Shown piece after piece: positions 22,331 to 33,577 of a stretch of DNA of 64,000 nt. The position numbers and the translations under genes were made by a program. This stretch comes from Nepenthes gracilis (taxonomy: Eukaryota > Streptophyta > Magnoliopsida > Caryophyllales > Nepenthaceae), in contig BSYO01000016.1 of NCBI GenBank assembly GCA_033239525.1, forward strand, positions 5,219,045 to 5,283,044, given 5' to 3'. Positions within the stretch are counted from its first letter, which is position 1, and each line of letters begins with the position of its first letter. A model generated the notes under the pieces. It was not told where the DNA came from. It saw nothing but the letters and a program-made list of their open reading frames with translations, and searched no databases.

Positions 22331-23574
22331 ATGTGCATGGAGGTTTGAACGTTAACTCAAACTAAATTAGAGGCATAGAATCTAAGAAGAAGAAGAAAAA
22401 GAAACTTAGAAAGGAAAAAAGAAAACACTTCGAAAAGTAAAAGTAAATAGAAAAGCTGAGAAAATGTCAAAGAAATAGAAGTATAGAGTCTAAAAAGAGA
22501 TGGGGAAATTTGACACTGAATTGGTTTAAATTTATGGTAAGAGGGCTTAAATTTACTGTGACACTGGTCATTTTCTTTCTCCTATTTAATTGGTTTAATG
22601 TAGTTGTTGAGTAACTGTATTTTTAATTATTTAGATTGATTCATTATCTTATTTAATGTATAATAATAATAATTTATGAATATAATGAATTCGTTTTATA
22701 TAGAATATTGTTTGTATGATTCTTTAAATAATATATTTTATTTGCCATGTCTTGTTGACTTTGTCAACGTCTAGGGCTAAATTGGCTTGATTAATTGCAC
22801 TAATAATTAAACTCTTTGACGACCTATCTATTTCAAGCAAACGGCCCCATGAGCAAGCCGATATATGATAACTTGCCTCTTTTAAATGACAGTTCTTTTA
22901 AGTCTTGATATTTTACAATTAATTTATTTTAATAGGATGGCCTTATGATGTCCATTTTATTATAATTCATATATTCTGATAAAATAATCTTTTAATGATA
23001 CAAATCATTTTAAGAGTTTACATTTTAATATTTTAGCCCAAATCTATCCATTTTATTATTGGCCTCCACACATGATATCTCATGGTACTGCATGAGCATT
23101 ATTAACAACTGCTGAAGTCATTGTAACACAAAGTGTTGTGCAATAACTCACAATTTTAATTTTTTTTAAAATTTATTTATTATAAAAATAAGAATTATAA
23201 TAAAAGAAATGCTTATTTAACAAAAAAATAAAATAAAAACTTAAAATTTAACAAAACTTTTACTTACATTAGAGAATGATACTCCCTATTTTACTATTCT
23301 ATTAAACTCCTAGAGGTATGTATTGAATAAACGGTGATTTTCTCCTATTTTATACTTTTCTTTTCAAGTAATCAGAAGGCATAAAGATAAATGTATTATT
23401 TAAAAATTTTGCTCTGCTTCCATGAATTATAGCCCCCACTCCACTTTCACTATCTGTGATGAAAATATGAAAATATCTTTTCTCTTCATAAGAACGATGC
23501 ATTCTGAGATGCAAAATGGGAGAAAATGGGTATCATAATTGGGATTAAGAAAAAGATAATTTGTTTTTCTGCAT

Positions 23575-23605
<31 letters not shown>

Positions 23606-24640
23606 CATTAAAATGAAAATATGATCATTTTGACATAAAATTTTATTTTAAGTTATTAAATTTATTATAAAATAAAAAATGGAAATAAGATATGAGAGAA
23701 AATTTAAAAAATATATCGGTTAGCAGGATTTTCAATATTATTTTCATTTTTAAGCACTTCTCTAAAAGCGACGAGTACTTAATTTACATTTGATTACTTC
23801 TGGACATCAAACATAATCACCTGTATATTTATATATGTTTTTACTTAACCATGTATTTTTGTATCTTTCGCACAACCACATATATCTATGTTCCTTTTTG
23901 TCTTCCACCTTTATCAAATTTGGTCATATTTTAAAGTTAAATTAGCAATTTAATCTTATATTTTTGTCGTGGTCTTTCCTTTTTTTTTTTTTTTTTTTTG
24001 GGGGAGGGTAATTTTGGCATGTGTCATTTCCCAAAAAATAAAATAAAATATATTAAAAAGTTTATACCTCTATTGATAATAGATAAGGGTTCGATCTTTT
24101 TAATTTAATTATTTATTTTTAAATAAATAATTATAATCGAATTATTTTTAAAATTATTAATTTTTTGTTTTTAAAAGTTAATTAAACTATATTGATTTAA
24201 TTTAAAGTATAAGATGAGTCTCACCATTTTCAGGAGAGATAGAACCATACTGAATCTGTTAATAAATAAAAAGAAAATGAAAAACGTGTGCATTATTATA
24301 GCTGAGGGATCCTACTTTACGAAATACTGTAATTTTGTGAATTTTTTTCTTTTATAAAAAAATTGATCAGAAAAAGAAAAGAAAAAAATGTTGCAAATGA
24401 TTCTGCTATGCCAAGTAGGATGCTTATCACTGCATCTACATGCAGTTTTTGGTGAAAATCTATTTCCCAACCTTGTATTGTCCCATCAGACTTGAAACAA
24501 ATTAGAGGGCAATGACCCAAGTTGTAAAGACCATAGATTGACTGAAGCAAAATATGTACCAGTAAGATTAACATTATTACCTTAGATTCAGCCACATTGC
24601 ATATGTCAACCACGATATTGTGCCGGCTAGTATGCATTGC
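22331..24640. other. Long AT-rich intergenic region
   Basis: No ORF, RNA gene or element border recognised. It contains an A/G-rich stretch (22380-22460), a (TA)n run at about 23576-23605 and a poly-T/G-rich junction at about 23980-24005. It lies downstream of the IDD gene 3' end; the sequence immediately left of 24724 may hold its 3' untranslated region, but no clear polyadenylation pattern can be fixed. Confidence 0.5.
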
Positions 24641-24723
24641 GGATACTTCTTTGTTTTTTTTTTTTTTTCAATTATTGGGAGGAAACCCACAGAGAAACTG
24701 CCTGCTTCAGCAAACATTGTGCT

Positions 24724-25315
24724 TCAGTCATCTCGGTCATCATGATCAGCAGATGCTCTTCTAGCTTGGCAATGTTGCTTGCAAGCATGGCACGTAATTT
24801 GAAGGAGAGTAGAGCTGATCTTCTTAATTGCCTGGTCTTTCAGTGCGTGAACTTTGTCCAGCTCCGCCTGCGCCTGTCGCCTGATCTTGTTTGCGCTCGC
24901 AAACTCTCTCTCCGCCAGCTCGATCTGCACTTTGGCCTCCCTCCTCGCCGCCTCTGCGTACGCCTTTTCTGCCATCGCCAGCCCAAGCAGCTGCTCTCGC
25001 CCTTCCTCTTCAGCCCCAGGCCTGCCCCCCTTGGCCTTATTGACTCTCGACTCGTTCTTGTCGCTCAGAGCAAGTGACCCTATCGAGAGCTGAAGCTCGA
25101 GGTTGTAGCTGTGTGTGACGTCTTTTGTCTTCGTGATGACTCGGCCAGCAGTAGTAGTGGTATTTAAGGGATGTGGGTTGAAGTTTGAGTCGCTAGAGGG
25201 GCTGGAGCTTGACGCCATAGTCGACAAGCATAACGCTGGCTGTAATGCAGGGAACTGTTCAGTAGGGAGCCGCCCCATATGGCAAGAATCTTGGTGTTCA
25301 ATGAAACTCTCCGCC
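24724..25315 (-). CDS. IDD: IDD exon 3 (end of finger 4 and C-terminus)
   Basis: The acceptor GGCGTAG|GG restores R-A-E-S-F-I-E-H-Q-D-S-C, completing finger 4 (most relatives have V instead of A). It ends ...RASADHDDRDD and TGA at 24726-24724, after the SSTLLQITCHACKQHC motif that closes this subgroup. Confidence 0.9.
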
Positions 25316-27130
25316 CTACGCCGAACAATTGAGTCGGACCAAAAGATTAGTGAGCAAATTATAGCGTTCATTTGTCTGCATGGATGAGGATGCGTATTAG
25401 TGACATCGAGATGAAGTGATTGATAAACTTTGAAATCATGTATCGACAAAGCCAGCCAGAATAATCACCTTCGAATTTAGAGAAGAAGTAATAACTTAAC
25501 TTGACTATATGTATATAAATGTCCCCTCCTCTTTTGGATTTGCAGCCTTAATTTGCTGTGGTTGAGAGGCGAAACAAAATATTAGGTAGGCTGAAAGACA
25601 GCTCATGATCTGGGTTGTATGGGCGAAGCAGACCCTGCTCCGCACATTCAGGCGGTTGGATTTTTTTCTTGGCTGAATTCTACCGTCCGAATTTATTCAT
25701 ATTATAAAAAATAAAATAAAATTTGACACCCCAAACAGCAAAAACTAAGACCTATTTTATCCACACACAAAGCAGGATTCTCATTCCCTAAATAATACCA
25801 TGTTTAAAAAGGATATTACATTTACTGGGCTTCTTGTGTTATACTTTTTTAGTTCCACGCGGCATTATTTGTATAATATAATGAGATTATTTTAATGACC
25901 CTAATTGTCATAAAATAATCATGTTGTTACAACAGAACTCACCCTCAAATATTGTGACATGTTTGACAATATGGTCATATATCGTCCATTCAAGTGAGAT
26001 GCAAAATGACAAATGATATGATATTCTTTCTTGGACAAGTAGAGAAATTGTCACAAATGAATTTTTCACAAAACCAAAAACATATGATATGTTTTTTATT
26101 TTTTTATTTTTTTTGTCTGAATAGTTTCTTTTGCAAGTAGATGAAGTTTTTTTTTTTTTTTTTTGATAGTGAAGTATTCCTTAGACATTCTTTCTCGAGT
26201 CAAAACCGGTGAAATAAATGAAAATTTTGCAGAAGAATAAAAGCATAAATGAATCGAGGGCAAAGGGAATCACGGACTTACAAACTAGTGTCTAATAGAA
26301 AAATATCATACTGAAATCAAAGATATATATATTTATGTATACGGTGCAGTTGATTCTTAGTTATATTAGCCGATGATTTAATTGTATGCCTGGAGAAGAC
26401 GCGTCCGCAATCGCAAGAATGGCCGCGGGTGCCGCAGGTTTTGAGATGGGCCTTGTAATCGGATTGAACGGCGTAAGCTTTGGTGCATCTGTCGCAGACC
26501 CACTGCCTGTGATTGCTGTGTTTCCGTCGGAAATGCTTCTTGATTCCGACGAGATCGCCGAGGGCGTGACAGGGATCGTGGTGCAAGCATGTTGGTTCTG
26601 GGCAAACAAAGACCCTCTTCCTTGCCGCAGGATTCTCTCTCTTCAGCAGCTTCCACGGCACCTTGTGCCGCCTCCTGTGCATCTGAAGGTTCTGGTCTCT
26701 TTGGAACCCTTGATTGCAGATCTCGCACACATACCTATCCGATTCCAGCAGCGCCCTCGGCGACAGGGACACCACCTCCGCATCCGGATCTTGACCCAGA
26801 AACACCCGCCGCCCACCCAAAAAGAAAAACCAAAAAAAAAAAAAAAAAATCAAACGTTGAGCATTCAAGATAAGAAATCAAAACAATTATTCTCACCTTA
26901 AACCTGGAAAGATCAGAACATATAAAAAAAAATTAGAAACATATATATACATATAAATATGCACCTGGTGTCCCAGCTGGTCTTCTCTTCCTCTTAGACG
27001 TCAAGGGCTCGGAAAATGAAGCAACTGGTGAGGAAGAAGAGTTGTTGGCGTTGCTGATGTTGTGGGTTGACATTGGATTAGGGATGATTGATCTACTTTC
27101 GTGGAAGCCGCACATAGCCAATAAAAGCAA
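24724..27130 (-). CDS. IDD: INDETERMINATE DOMAIN C2H2 zinc-finger protein (IDD14/15/16-like)
   Basis: Three exons join in frame: 27130-26965, 26789-26390 and 25315-24724, giving 385 codons (380 if the in-frame ATG at 27115 is used). A basic KRKRRP nuclear signal is at residues 46-51. The ID domain spans about 74-200: finger 1 C77-C80-H93-H97; finger 2 C118-C123-H141-H146; C2HC fingers 3 (C154, C157, H170, C174) and 4 (C181, C183, H196, C200). The C-terminal third has LELQLSIGS and then a charged helix AEKAYAEAARREAKVQIELAERE..., typical of the IDD14, IDD15/SGR5 and IDD16 subgroup. In Arabidopsis these nuclear factors control auxin genes, organ angle, gravitropism and starch response. Intron 2 has a GC donor. 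The ORF has no stop or frameshift. Which of the three paralogs it matches needs a tree. Confidence 0.92.
25316..26389 (-). other. IDD intron 2 (1,074 bases, GC-AG)
   Basis: Splits finger 4. The 5' end is GCATAC and the 3' end GTAG. It contains poly-T runs near 26100-26165, one followed by 'gatagtgaag', possibly a tiny LINE tail. Confidence 0.75.
26390..26789 (-). CDS. IDD: IDD exon 2 (zinc fingers 1-3, start of 4)
   Basis: The acceptor GTCAAG|AT completes the Asp codon of TPDPDAEVVSLSP. It ends at CDCGRVFS + AG, where family members have this intron. The donor dinucleotide is GC (AG|GCATAC), not GT. Confidence 0.88.
26965..27130 (-). CDS. IDD: IDD exon 1
   Basis: Encodes the Ser/Asn-rich N-terminus and the nuclear signal, ending inside the conserved PAGTPDP block (donor CCAG|GTGCAT). 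Two in-frame ATGs, at 27130 and 27115, are possible starts; neither has a decisive context. Confidence 0.88.
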
Positions 27131-27509
27131 CAGATTAAGCAGGCTAATCTAGCTAGCTCTCTGAAACGTAATTATAATTGGAGTTGGGTTGGGGCAGATG
27201 GAGATGGAGGGGAGAGAGAGGAATGGAAACTGTGGAGGGTGGAGGAACATGAAGCAGGAAAAAAAGCACCACCTTTCGGTTCTCAGCCTTTTCGGTCTGC
27301 CTCTGACCTTTTGAAAATAGCTTTCGAGAGCTTTTCAATCAGCTTTGCCTTTTTTCTTTGCTGGGCTTTACTCTCAATCCTTAAGTTCATCAGTATTTCG
27401 TTGTGTTGTGTTGTATTGTGTTGCGTGTGGAGCTTTGCTGATGAATTTCTTTTATCAAAAGTAAAATGATGAGGTGAGGGTGGGGCAGCAGCTATCATAG
27501 AGCACCACA

Positions 27510-27511
<2 letters not shown>

Positions 27512-27542
<31 letters not shown>
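27512..27542. repeat. (GA)n microsatellite upstream of the IDD gene
   Basis: About 15 GA units on the plus strand, i.e. (CT)n on the IDD strand, 380 bases upstream of its start codon. A CT tract here is typical of plant 5' leaders and is the target of GAGA-binding (BBR/BPC) proteins in established cases; function here is inferred. Confidence 0.85.
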
Positions 27543-27546
<4 letters not shown>

Positions 27547-27789
27547 AACGTATATTTATCTCTGAATTTTTACATGGACGCTAAAGAAATGAGGATGCGC
27601 AGAAAGCAACAAAAAGCTTATAATGCATCCCACTGCAAGCTTTGCATGCATGAATACAGGCCAAGCTTCACCAATTTTGTCAGCTTCGACCTTGACACCA
27701 TTTTCTCGGGATTTATTGTTGCGGGATCCACTTTTTCTAACTCTCACGGACTAGGGCTAGGGTCCTTTGCATGGGTTCATACATTTCTT

Positions 27790-28644
27790 TGTTGGTGCCA
27801 ATGGGCGGCCTACTATAAAGAATGCAGGAACAATCGCTGTTGATCAAAATGAACGGCTAACTGATAAAAGCACACAAGCACTGTGAAGTAGAGGTAAGAG
27901 AAGAGAAATGAACAACAAGAGTTTTACGTGAAAAACCCCTCTGAAGTAACGAAAAAATCACGAGACACTAAGTCCACAAAAATCACTAGATATGAGAATT
28001 TGTTATACAAATTGCAGGGGACGAAAACAAAAATAGAGCAAAAGAAAATAAAAAACTTCAACACGTTTGTTTTCACCCATCGCTCTCTTTCCTTTTACTT
28101 TCACTTCTCTATTTTTCCACTGCTACCTCTCACATTTAGTGTGCATATACACACACATATATACATACGTTTCTCACCATAACCCAGCTGGTGGTTAGTG
28201 CTGAATTTTCAAGGTTTGCATGTGTGCATACGCACGCCCTGTCCTGCAGCAGGTGACGTATGCCGCTCCTGCAAACTGATCAGCGTTTGGAGTCCCAAGA
28301 ATGATGTTTACCAACTACCAAATCGGGTAGGTCAACTGTACACTTTTTGAGATATGACAATCATTCAGACCTTTCAAATTCAGTCGATCAACTTTGTTGA
28401 CCATCATCTTATTTTGGCTAGTCAATCACACCGTTGACCGGTCAAAATAGTTCGTGCCGATTCTTCAGCAGAGTAAGTTGTCTCACAACTTTTACCGGTC
28501 AACATATTGACCGATAGAGGTTGACTGTCCGGAAGGTTCCGGTCAACATAGTTAACCGGAATTCCTTCTACTTAAAGTAGTACACTCAAGCTTCGTCTAA
28601 GTCTCCTGGCCACAAAGACTTCCACATGGAAGTGCTTCCCAACA
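27790..28644 (-). repeat. C3 3' LTR
   Basis: Starts tgttggtg and ends ttcccaaca. It contains repeated 'ggtcaac..gttgaccg' palindromic motifs (28380-28560), also found in the C5 LTR, and an 'acatatatacatac' TATA-like stretch at 28154-28167. Confidence 0.92.
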
Positions 28645-28653
28645 AACTTTCAC

Positions 28654-29370
28654 TTACAACCGTGAGGAAGTTAAGTCCATCATCCCGGCCAGCCTGCAGC
28701 ATGTTTCATTCTTCCTTTTCAGTAAAATCTTGGTCATCATATCTGCCCTGTTTTTTTCAATGTCAATCTTTTCTAGTGATAATAGACCGACTTCTAATAC
28801 ATTTCTTATCCAATGATATCGCACATCAATATACTTTGATCTGAAATAGAGTGAGGAGTTTTTGCAGAGATGAATGACACTCTGACTATCACAAAGTATT
28901 GCATACTTTTCTTGTCTAAGGCCCAATTCTTAAATGAATTTCTTCATCCACAACATCTCTTACAAGCTTCGGTTACGGCAATATACTCGACCTCTATAGT
29001 ACAAAGAGCGACACACTTTTATAACTTGGACTGTCAGAAAACTGCTCCTCCTGTAAATTTCACTAAGTATCATGAAGTGGACTTGCGACTGTCAATGTCT
29101 CCGACCATATCAGTATCCGAGTAGCCCACCAACTGAGGTTTGTTACTTCCAAGGTACAAGCACCTCTTGGAAGTTCCTCGGATGTATCTCATGATCTACT
29201 TTACCGCGGACCAATACTCCTTCCCTGGATTGGATAGAAACCGGCTGACTATGCCAACAGTATGTACTATATCCGGCCTGGTGCATACCAGGGCACACAT
29301 AAGGCTTCCTACGGCTGAAGTGTAAGGAACGCCTCTCATTTACGCTTTCTCTTTGCCCAAAGGTGGACAC
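28654..29370 (-). pseudogene. C3 RNase H domain
   Basis: The last 90 codons (28926-28654) carry ILCDSQSVIHLCKNSS with the catalytic Asp and RSKYIDVRYHWIRN, ending in ADMMTKILLKRKNETCC. The upstream half, up to 29370, is in other frames (e.g. the PYVCPGMHQAGYSTY block near 29310-29260, out of frame). Broken by shifts near 28930 and 29140. Confidence 0.7.
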
Positions 29371-29488
29371 TGGCGAATACTCAACTTGTGATGATTTGCA
29401 AGTGGAGCGCTGACAGGCTTAAACTTATCCATATTGAATCGTTGGAGCATCCTTTCAAAATAGTTTTCTTGAGACAACCATAATCTTC

Positions 29489-30175
29489 CTACCTTCCGAG
29501 CACGAATGATTCTAAGACCAAGAATCTGGTTTGCTTGTCTGAGTCTTTCATGTCAAAAGATTGCCTAAGTTGCTCCTTTAACTTCTTTATTCGAGTATTG
29601 TTTTGTCTAATAATTAGCATGTCGTCTATGTAAATGAGAAGGATAACAAAATCGTCTTCTGAAAACCTCTGTGTGAAAACATAGTGATTACAAGCAGTTT
29701 GTCGATATCCTTGACTAGTCATGATTGATTCGAACTTCTTATACCATTGTCTTGGAGCCTATTTCAATCCATACAGACTCTTCCTTAGACGACAGATTAG
29801 TTACTCCTTTCCTTTAACTTTGAACCACTCTGACTGTTCCATATAGATTTCTTCCTCCAATTTACTATGGAGGAAGGCTCTCCGGACGTCTATCTGCTCT
29901 ACTTCTAGATTTTGGGTGGCTGCCAATCCTAGCACAACCATTATGGAAGACAACTTCACCACTGGAGTAAAAATCTTATCAAAATTAACTCCCTTTTGTT
30001 GGCTAAAGCCTTTCACCACTAACCGTGCCTTATACTTTGGTTTCATGGTATTTTCATCCGCTTTTAACTGGAAGACCCATTTATTCTTTAGGGTCTTCTT
30101 CCCCTTAGAAAGTTTGACTAGATCAAATGTATGATTCTCATGAATAAAACTCATTTTATCATTCATGGCTTCCAT
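29489..30175 (-). pseudogene. C3 reverse transcriptase
   Basis: Two long frames. 30175-29801 has NKWVFQLKADENTMKPKYKARLVVKGFSQQKGVNF, TPVVKLSSIMVVLGLAA and EQIDVRRAFLHSKLEEEIYM. 29722-29489 has the active-site ILLIYIDDMLII and LKEQLRQSFDMKD. The finger, palm and active-site blocks are all recognisable and the catalytic YIDD is intact. The break near 29800-29720 removes block continuity. Confidence 0.85.
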
Positions 30176-30604
30176 TCATTTTTCCTTACTCTCGTCATCT
30201 ATAACCTCTTCATAAGTCTAAGGCTCTCCAACATCAGTGAGCATAACATATTCACTGGGTAACAGACGAACGGACGGCTGTCTGTTTCGTGAAGATCGTC
30301 TGACAGGTACATTCTCGACCGGTTGAGGGATAATTTTGTCCTAATCTTCATCAGGTGACATGATCACCCTTCCATTATCCTCAGGGACCTCAGAATCATT
30401 GTCCTCGTCTTTCAGGGACACCGGATAAAAAATTTCGATACTTACTTTGTCCGTCTGCTCAACATCACATTTGCCCTTCCTATCGATATCCTTAATTGTT
30501 TTATCTTCAACAAATGTTATGTCTCTTGATTGGACAAGTCTTTTTCCAACTGGATTATAAAATATGTAACCCAGGTCATCTTTCTCGTAGTCCAGAAAGA
30601 CGCA

Positions 30605-31204
30605 CTATATCGTCTTTGACTCTAATTTTGTCCTTTTATCTCTTATGATGTGAACAAAGGCTTTGCATCCAAACATCTGTAGATGATCATAAGATGGCTC
30701 TTTGTTTGACGATATCTTCTCCGACAATTTATCCTTTGATGGTTTACAGGGCGACCTATTTATAATGTAAGCCGCCATCTTCAATGCTTCGGCCCAGAAG
30801 TGTCCAGGAAACTTAGCTTCAGAAAGCATATACCGTACTCTTTCTAGAAGTGTGCGGTTCATCTGCTCAATCACTTCATTCAACTATGATGTCTTTGAAG
30901 GTATTTTCTGATACCTAATACCATGTGACCTACAATAGATATCAAAAGACCCTATGTATTTACCGCCATTATTGTTTTGGATGGCTTTCATTTTCTTCCT
31001 TGTCTGTCGCTCAACAAGAGCATGAAATTGTTCAAATATATCGAGGACCTGATCCTTGATTTTTAATGGGTAGACCCACAGTTTTCTGGAACAATCGTCA
31101 ATGAAAGAAATGAAATATTGGGCTCCACCAAACGACTTCTGTTTGAATGGTCCACACACATCTATGTGAACGAGATCAAGTAGTTCTGCTTTTGGAGTGG
31201 ACAA
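30605..31204 (-). pseudogene. C3 integrase with damaged catalytic site
   Basis: Frames 31204-30884 and 30883-30605 give LVHIDVCGPFKQKSFGGAQYF (first Asp present), then AIQNNNGGKY where the family has a DNGGEY motif, so the second catalytic Asp is Asn and the following Glu is Lys. VIEQMNRTLLERVRYMLSEAKFPGHFWAEA follows; the third catalytic Glu is present in VIEQMN. A stop separates the halves. Integration activity would be abolished even without the stop. Confidence 0.85.
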
Positions 31205-31228
31205 GTCTCCATGAAATGAGACTCTTCT

Positions 31229-31815
31229 TTATTTGCCGGCCAGGCACTGAGGACACGTCCTTAGTTCGTCCTCCTTTACTCCGACGATAAGGCCTTTCCT
31301 GGCCAAATAATGCAGTCCACGTTTGCTCATGTGGTCCAACCTCCTGTGCCATAAATCCTCGGCCTCTTTGCTAATTGCAACGTTTACTTCTCCGGCCATT
31401 GCGGACACCTTCATAATGTACAGGCCAAAGTACTTTTTTTCTCTTGCCACTACAAAGGTCATCTGGTTAATTTCCACTCAGTTTCGCAAAAGGTGTTATA
31501 GTAACCTTTATCATCCAACCGACCAGCTGAGATGATATTGAGTCTGATATTAGGAACATGTCAAACATCATTTAACAACAGTTTCGTCCCATTATTGGTA
31601 ACCAGTACAACATCACCTTTACTAATAATTCGCGATGTTCCTTCATTGCCGATCTTTATCACTCCGAAGTCTCCTTGAGTGTAAGATATGAACAATTTTC
31701 TTTTAGACATGGTATGTAAGGTGGCACCAGAATTAATTACCCAGTCGAACTCCTCATCCATTAGGTTTGCCACGTTATCTTCACATGTCAACAGGAGATC
31801 GCTTCTTGTGACCAC
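31229..31815 (-). pseudogene. C3 protease and GAG-pre-integrase, catalytic Asp changed
   Basis: The protease block reads DWVINSGATLHTMS (about 31758-31717), where C1 and C2 have a D before the SGA, so the active-site Asp is Asn. After a stop the flank continues (HVPNIRLNIISAGRLDDKGYY in another frame). The pre-integrase zinc domain is at 31477-31229 (LWHRRLDHMSKRGLHYLARKG ... TCPQCLAGK) with all four ligands. Confidence 0.82.
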
Positions 31816-31889
31816 TGATACGGAAGACTTGTCTCACCTCGTCCCTCTCCTTTCTCTTTTTTCACATTCTCACGCTTCTACTTGAAGCA

Positions 31890-32633
31890 TTACTTCTTAA
31901 TGTGGCCCTTTTTGCCACAATGATGGTATTCAATGTTTTGATACCTTAATCGAGATTTGCTACGTCTTTTCTTTTCAGACTTCTGGCTGCATCCTCTACT
32001 CCTTCCCCTAGATTCGGTCACAAGTACTTCACTATGAGAAGACGTTGAGACCCCTTGTGACCGCCTCGACTCATTCATGAGTAAGAAAGCAATGACCTCG
32101 TCCAATTTGAGAGTGTCTTTTTCAAACAACAGCGTAGTGACAATATGGTCATAAGAAGCCGGCAGAGACGCCAGCAAAACCAACGCCTTGTCCTCCTCCT
32201 GAATCTTCTCGTCAAGGGCTGCCATCTGTGTCACAATCCGGTTAAACTCATCCGAGTGCTTTTCAAAACGCTCTCCTTCCAACAACCGCAGGCCATAAAA
32301 CTGCTTTTCCATATGCAGCCTGGTTGTCAGGGACTTGGACTTATATCGGCTCTCCAACTTCTTCCAAACCTCCATTGGATTAATCAGGCCAAGGACCTCC
32401 TAGAGCGTGTTGTCCGCCAAGCATAATTTAATAGTACAATTGGCAAGATCTATCTTATCTTGCCACTCCTTCTCGGACAAGCTTTTCGACTTCTCTTCCT
32501 TCTTCTTCGACGCTTTTATTGTTCCTTCTCTGGTCAAAATGTCCTTCACCTCCTCTTGCCAAAGAATGAAATCACTCTACCCGTTAAACTATTCTACGCT
32601 GAACGGCAAGTCATTTGAAGATGACAACGCCAT
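31890..32633 (-). pseudogene. C3 gag with zinc knuckle
   Basis: The start is the ATG at 32633 (MALSSSNDLPFSVE), then a stop where the related C1 protein has Q before FNG, and another where C1 has Q after it. From 32375 a frame stays open for 161 codons: EVWKKLESRYKSKSLTTRLHMEKQFY, RIVTQMAALDEKIQEEDKALVLLASLPASYDHIVT, and the knuckle EYHHCGKKGHIKK (its first Cys is altered to Tyr or shifted). Close to C1 gag across the whole length, supporting one family. Confidence 0.82.
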
Positions 32634-32658
32634 TTAGACGGAGTTCTCAACCTCTCTC

Positions 32659-32666
32659 TAATACCA
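32659..32666 (-). other. C3 primer-binding site, decayed
   Basis: The minus strand reads TGGTATTA; the seventh base is changed from C to T relative to the initiator-Met primer site of C1. It lies two bases from the LTR end. Confidence 0.75.
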
Positions 32667-32668
32667 TT

Positions 32669-33572
32669 TGTTGGCGTCAATGGGTGGCCTATTGTCAAGA
32701 ATGCAGGAACAATCGCTGTTGGCCGGAATGGACGACCAACTGATAAAAGCACACAAGCACTGTGTAGTAGAGGTAAGAGAGAGAAATAAACAGCAAGAGT
32801 TTTACGTGAAAAGCCCTTCTAAAGTGAGGAAAAAACCATGGGACACCAAGTTCATAAAAATCACTAGGTACGAGAATTTGTTACACAACTTACAGGAGGC
32901 GAAAATAAGAATAGAGCAAAAGAAAATAAAAAATTTCAACACTTTTATTTTCACCCACCACTCTCTTTCCTTTTACTTTCACTTTTCTATTTTCTCACTG
33001 CTACCTCTCACCTTTAGTGTGCATATACGCACACATATATATATAGGTCTCCCACTATAGCCCAATTGGTGGTTGATGCTCAACTTTCAAGGTCTGCATG
33101 TGTGTATACGCATGCTCTATCCTATAACAAGCGGCGCATGCCTGCTCCTGTAAACCGATCAACGTTTGGAGTTCCAATAATGATGTCTACCAACTATCCA
33201 ATCGGGTAGATCAACTGTACACCTTTTGGGATATGACAGTCATTCAGATCTTCCAAATTCAGTCGGTCAACTTTGTTGACCATCATCTTATTTTGGCCAG
33301 TCAATCACACCGTTGATCGGTCGAAGTAGTCCGTCCCGATTTTTCAGCAGAGTAAGTTGTCTCACAATTTTTATAGGTCAATATATTGACCGATAAAAGT
33401 TGACTGCTCGGAAGATTCCGGTCAACTATGTTGATCGGAATTCCTTATACTTAAAGTAGCACACTCGTGCTCTTGATAGTTGACCGGAATTTTTTCTACT
33501 TAAAGTAGCACACTCATACTCTATCCAAGTCTCCTGGTCACAAGGACTTCCACACGGAAGTGATTCCCAACA
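32669..33572 (-). repeat. C3 5' LTR
   Basis: Starts tgttggcg and ends ttcccaaca. It is longer than its partner partly through an extra copy of a 'gaattccttatacttaaagtagcacactc' type segment (33430-33530), a tandem duplication of about 55 bases. Confidence 0.9.
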
Positions 33573-33577
33573 TTCTT

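Larger units (their letters stand above)
27790..33572 (-). mobile_element. Ty1/copia retrotransposon C3 (Tnt1/Tork-like), decayed
   Basis: LTRs at 27790-28644 and 32669-33572, TG...CA ends, and a perfect target duplication ttctt (27785-27789 and 33573-33577). Minus-strand domain order is gag, knuckle, protease, pre-integrase, integrase, RT, RNase H. The polyprotein is cut by many stops. Many are Gln codons turned to stops and active-site Asp residues turned to Asn, the C-to-T/G-to-A pattern of methylated DNA decay. It sits 660 bases upstream of the IDD start codon and so may influence that promoter. The LTRs are 855 and 904 bases. Confidence 0.93.

Noticed and set aside
26095..26180. Poly-T runs in IDD intron 2 as another LINE tail
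   Set aside because: Possible flanking repeat (tagatgaagt / tagtgaagt) is imperfect and short; not enough to call.
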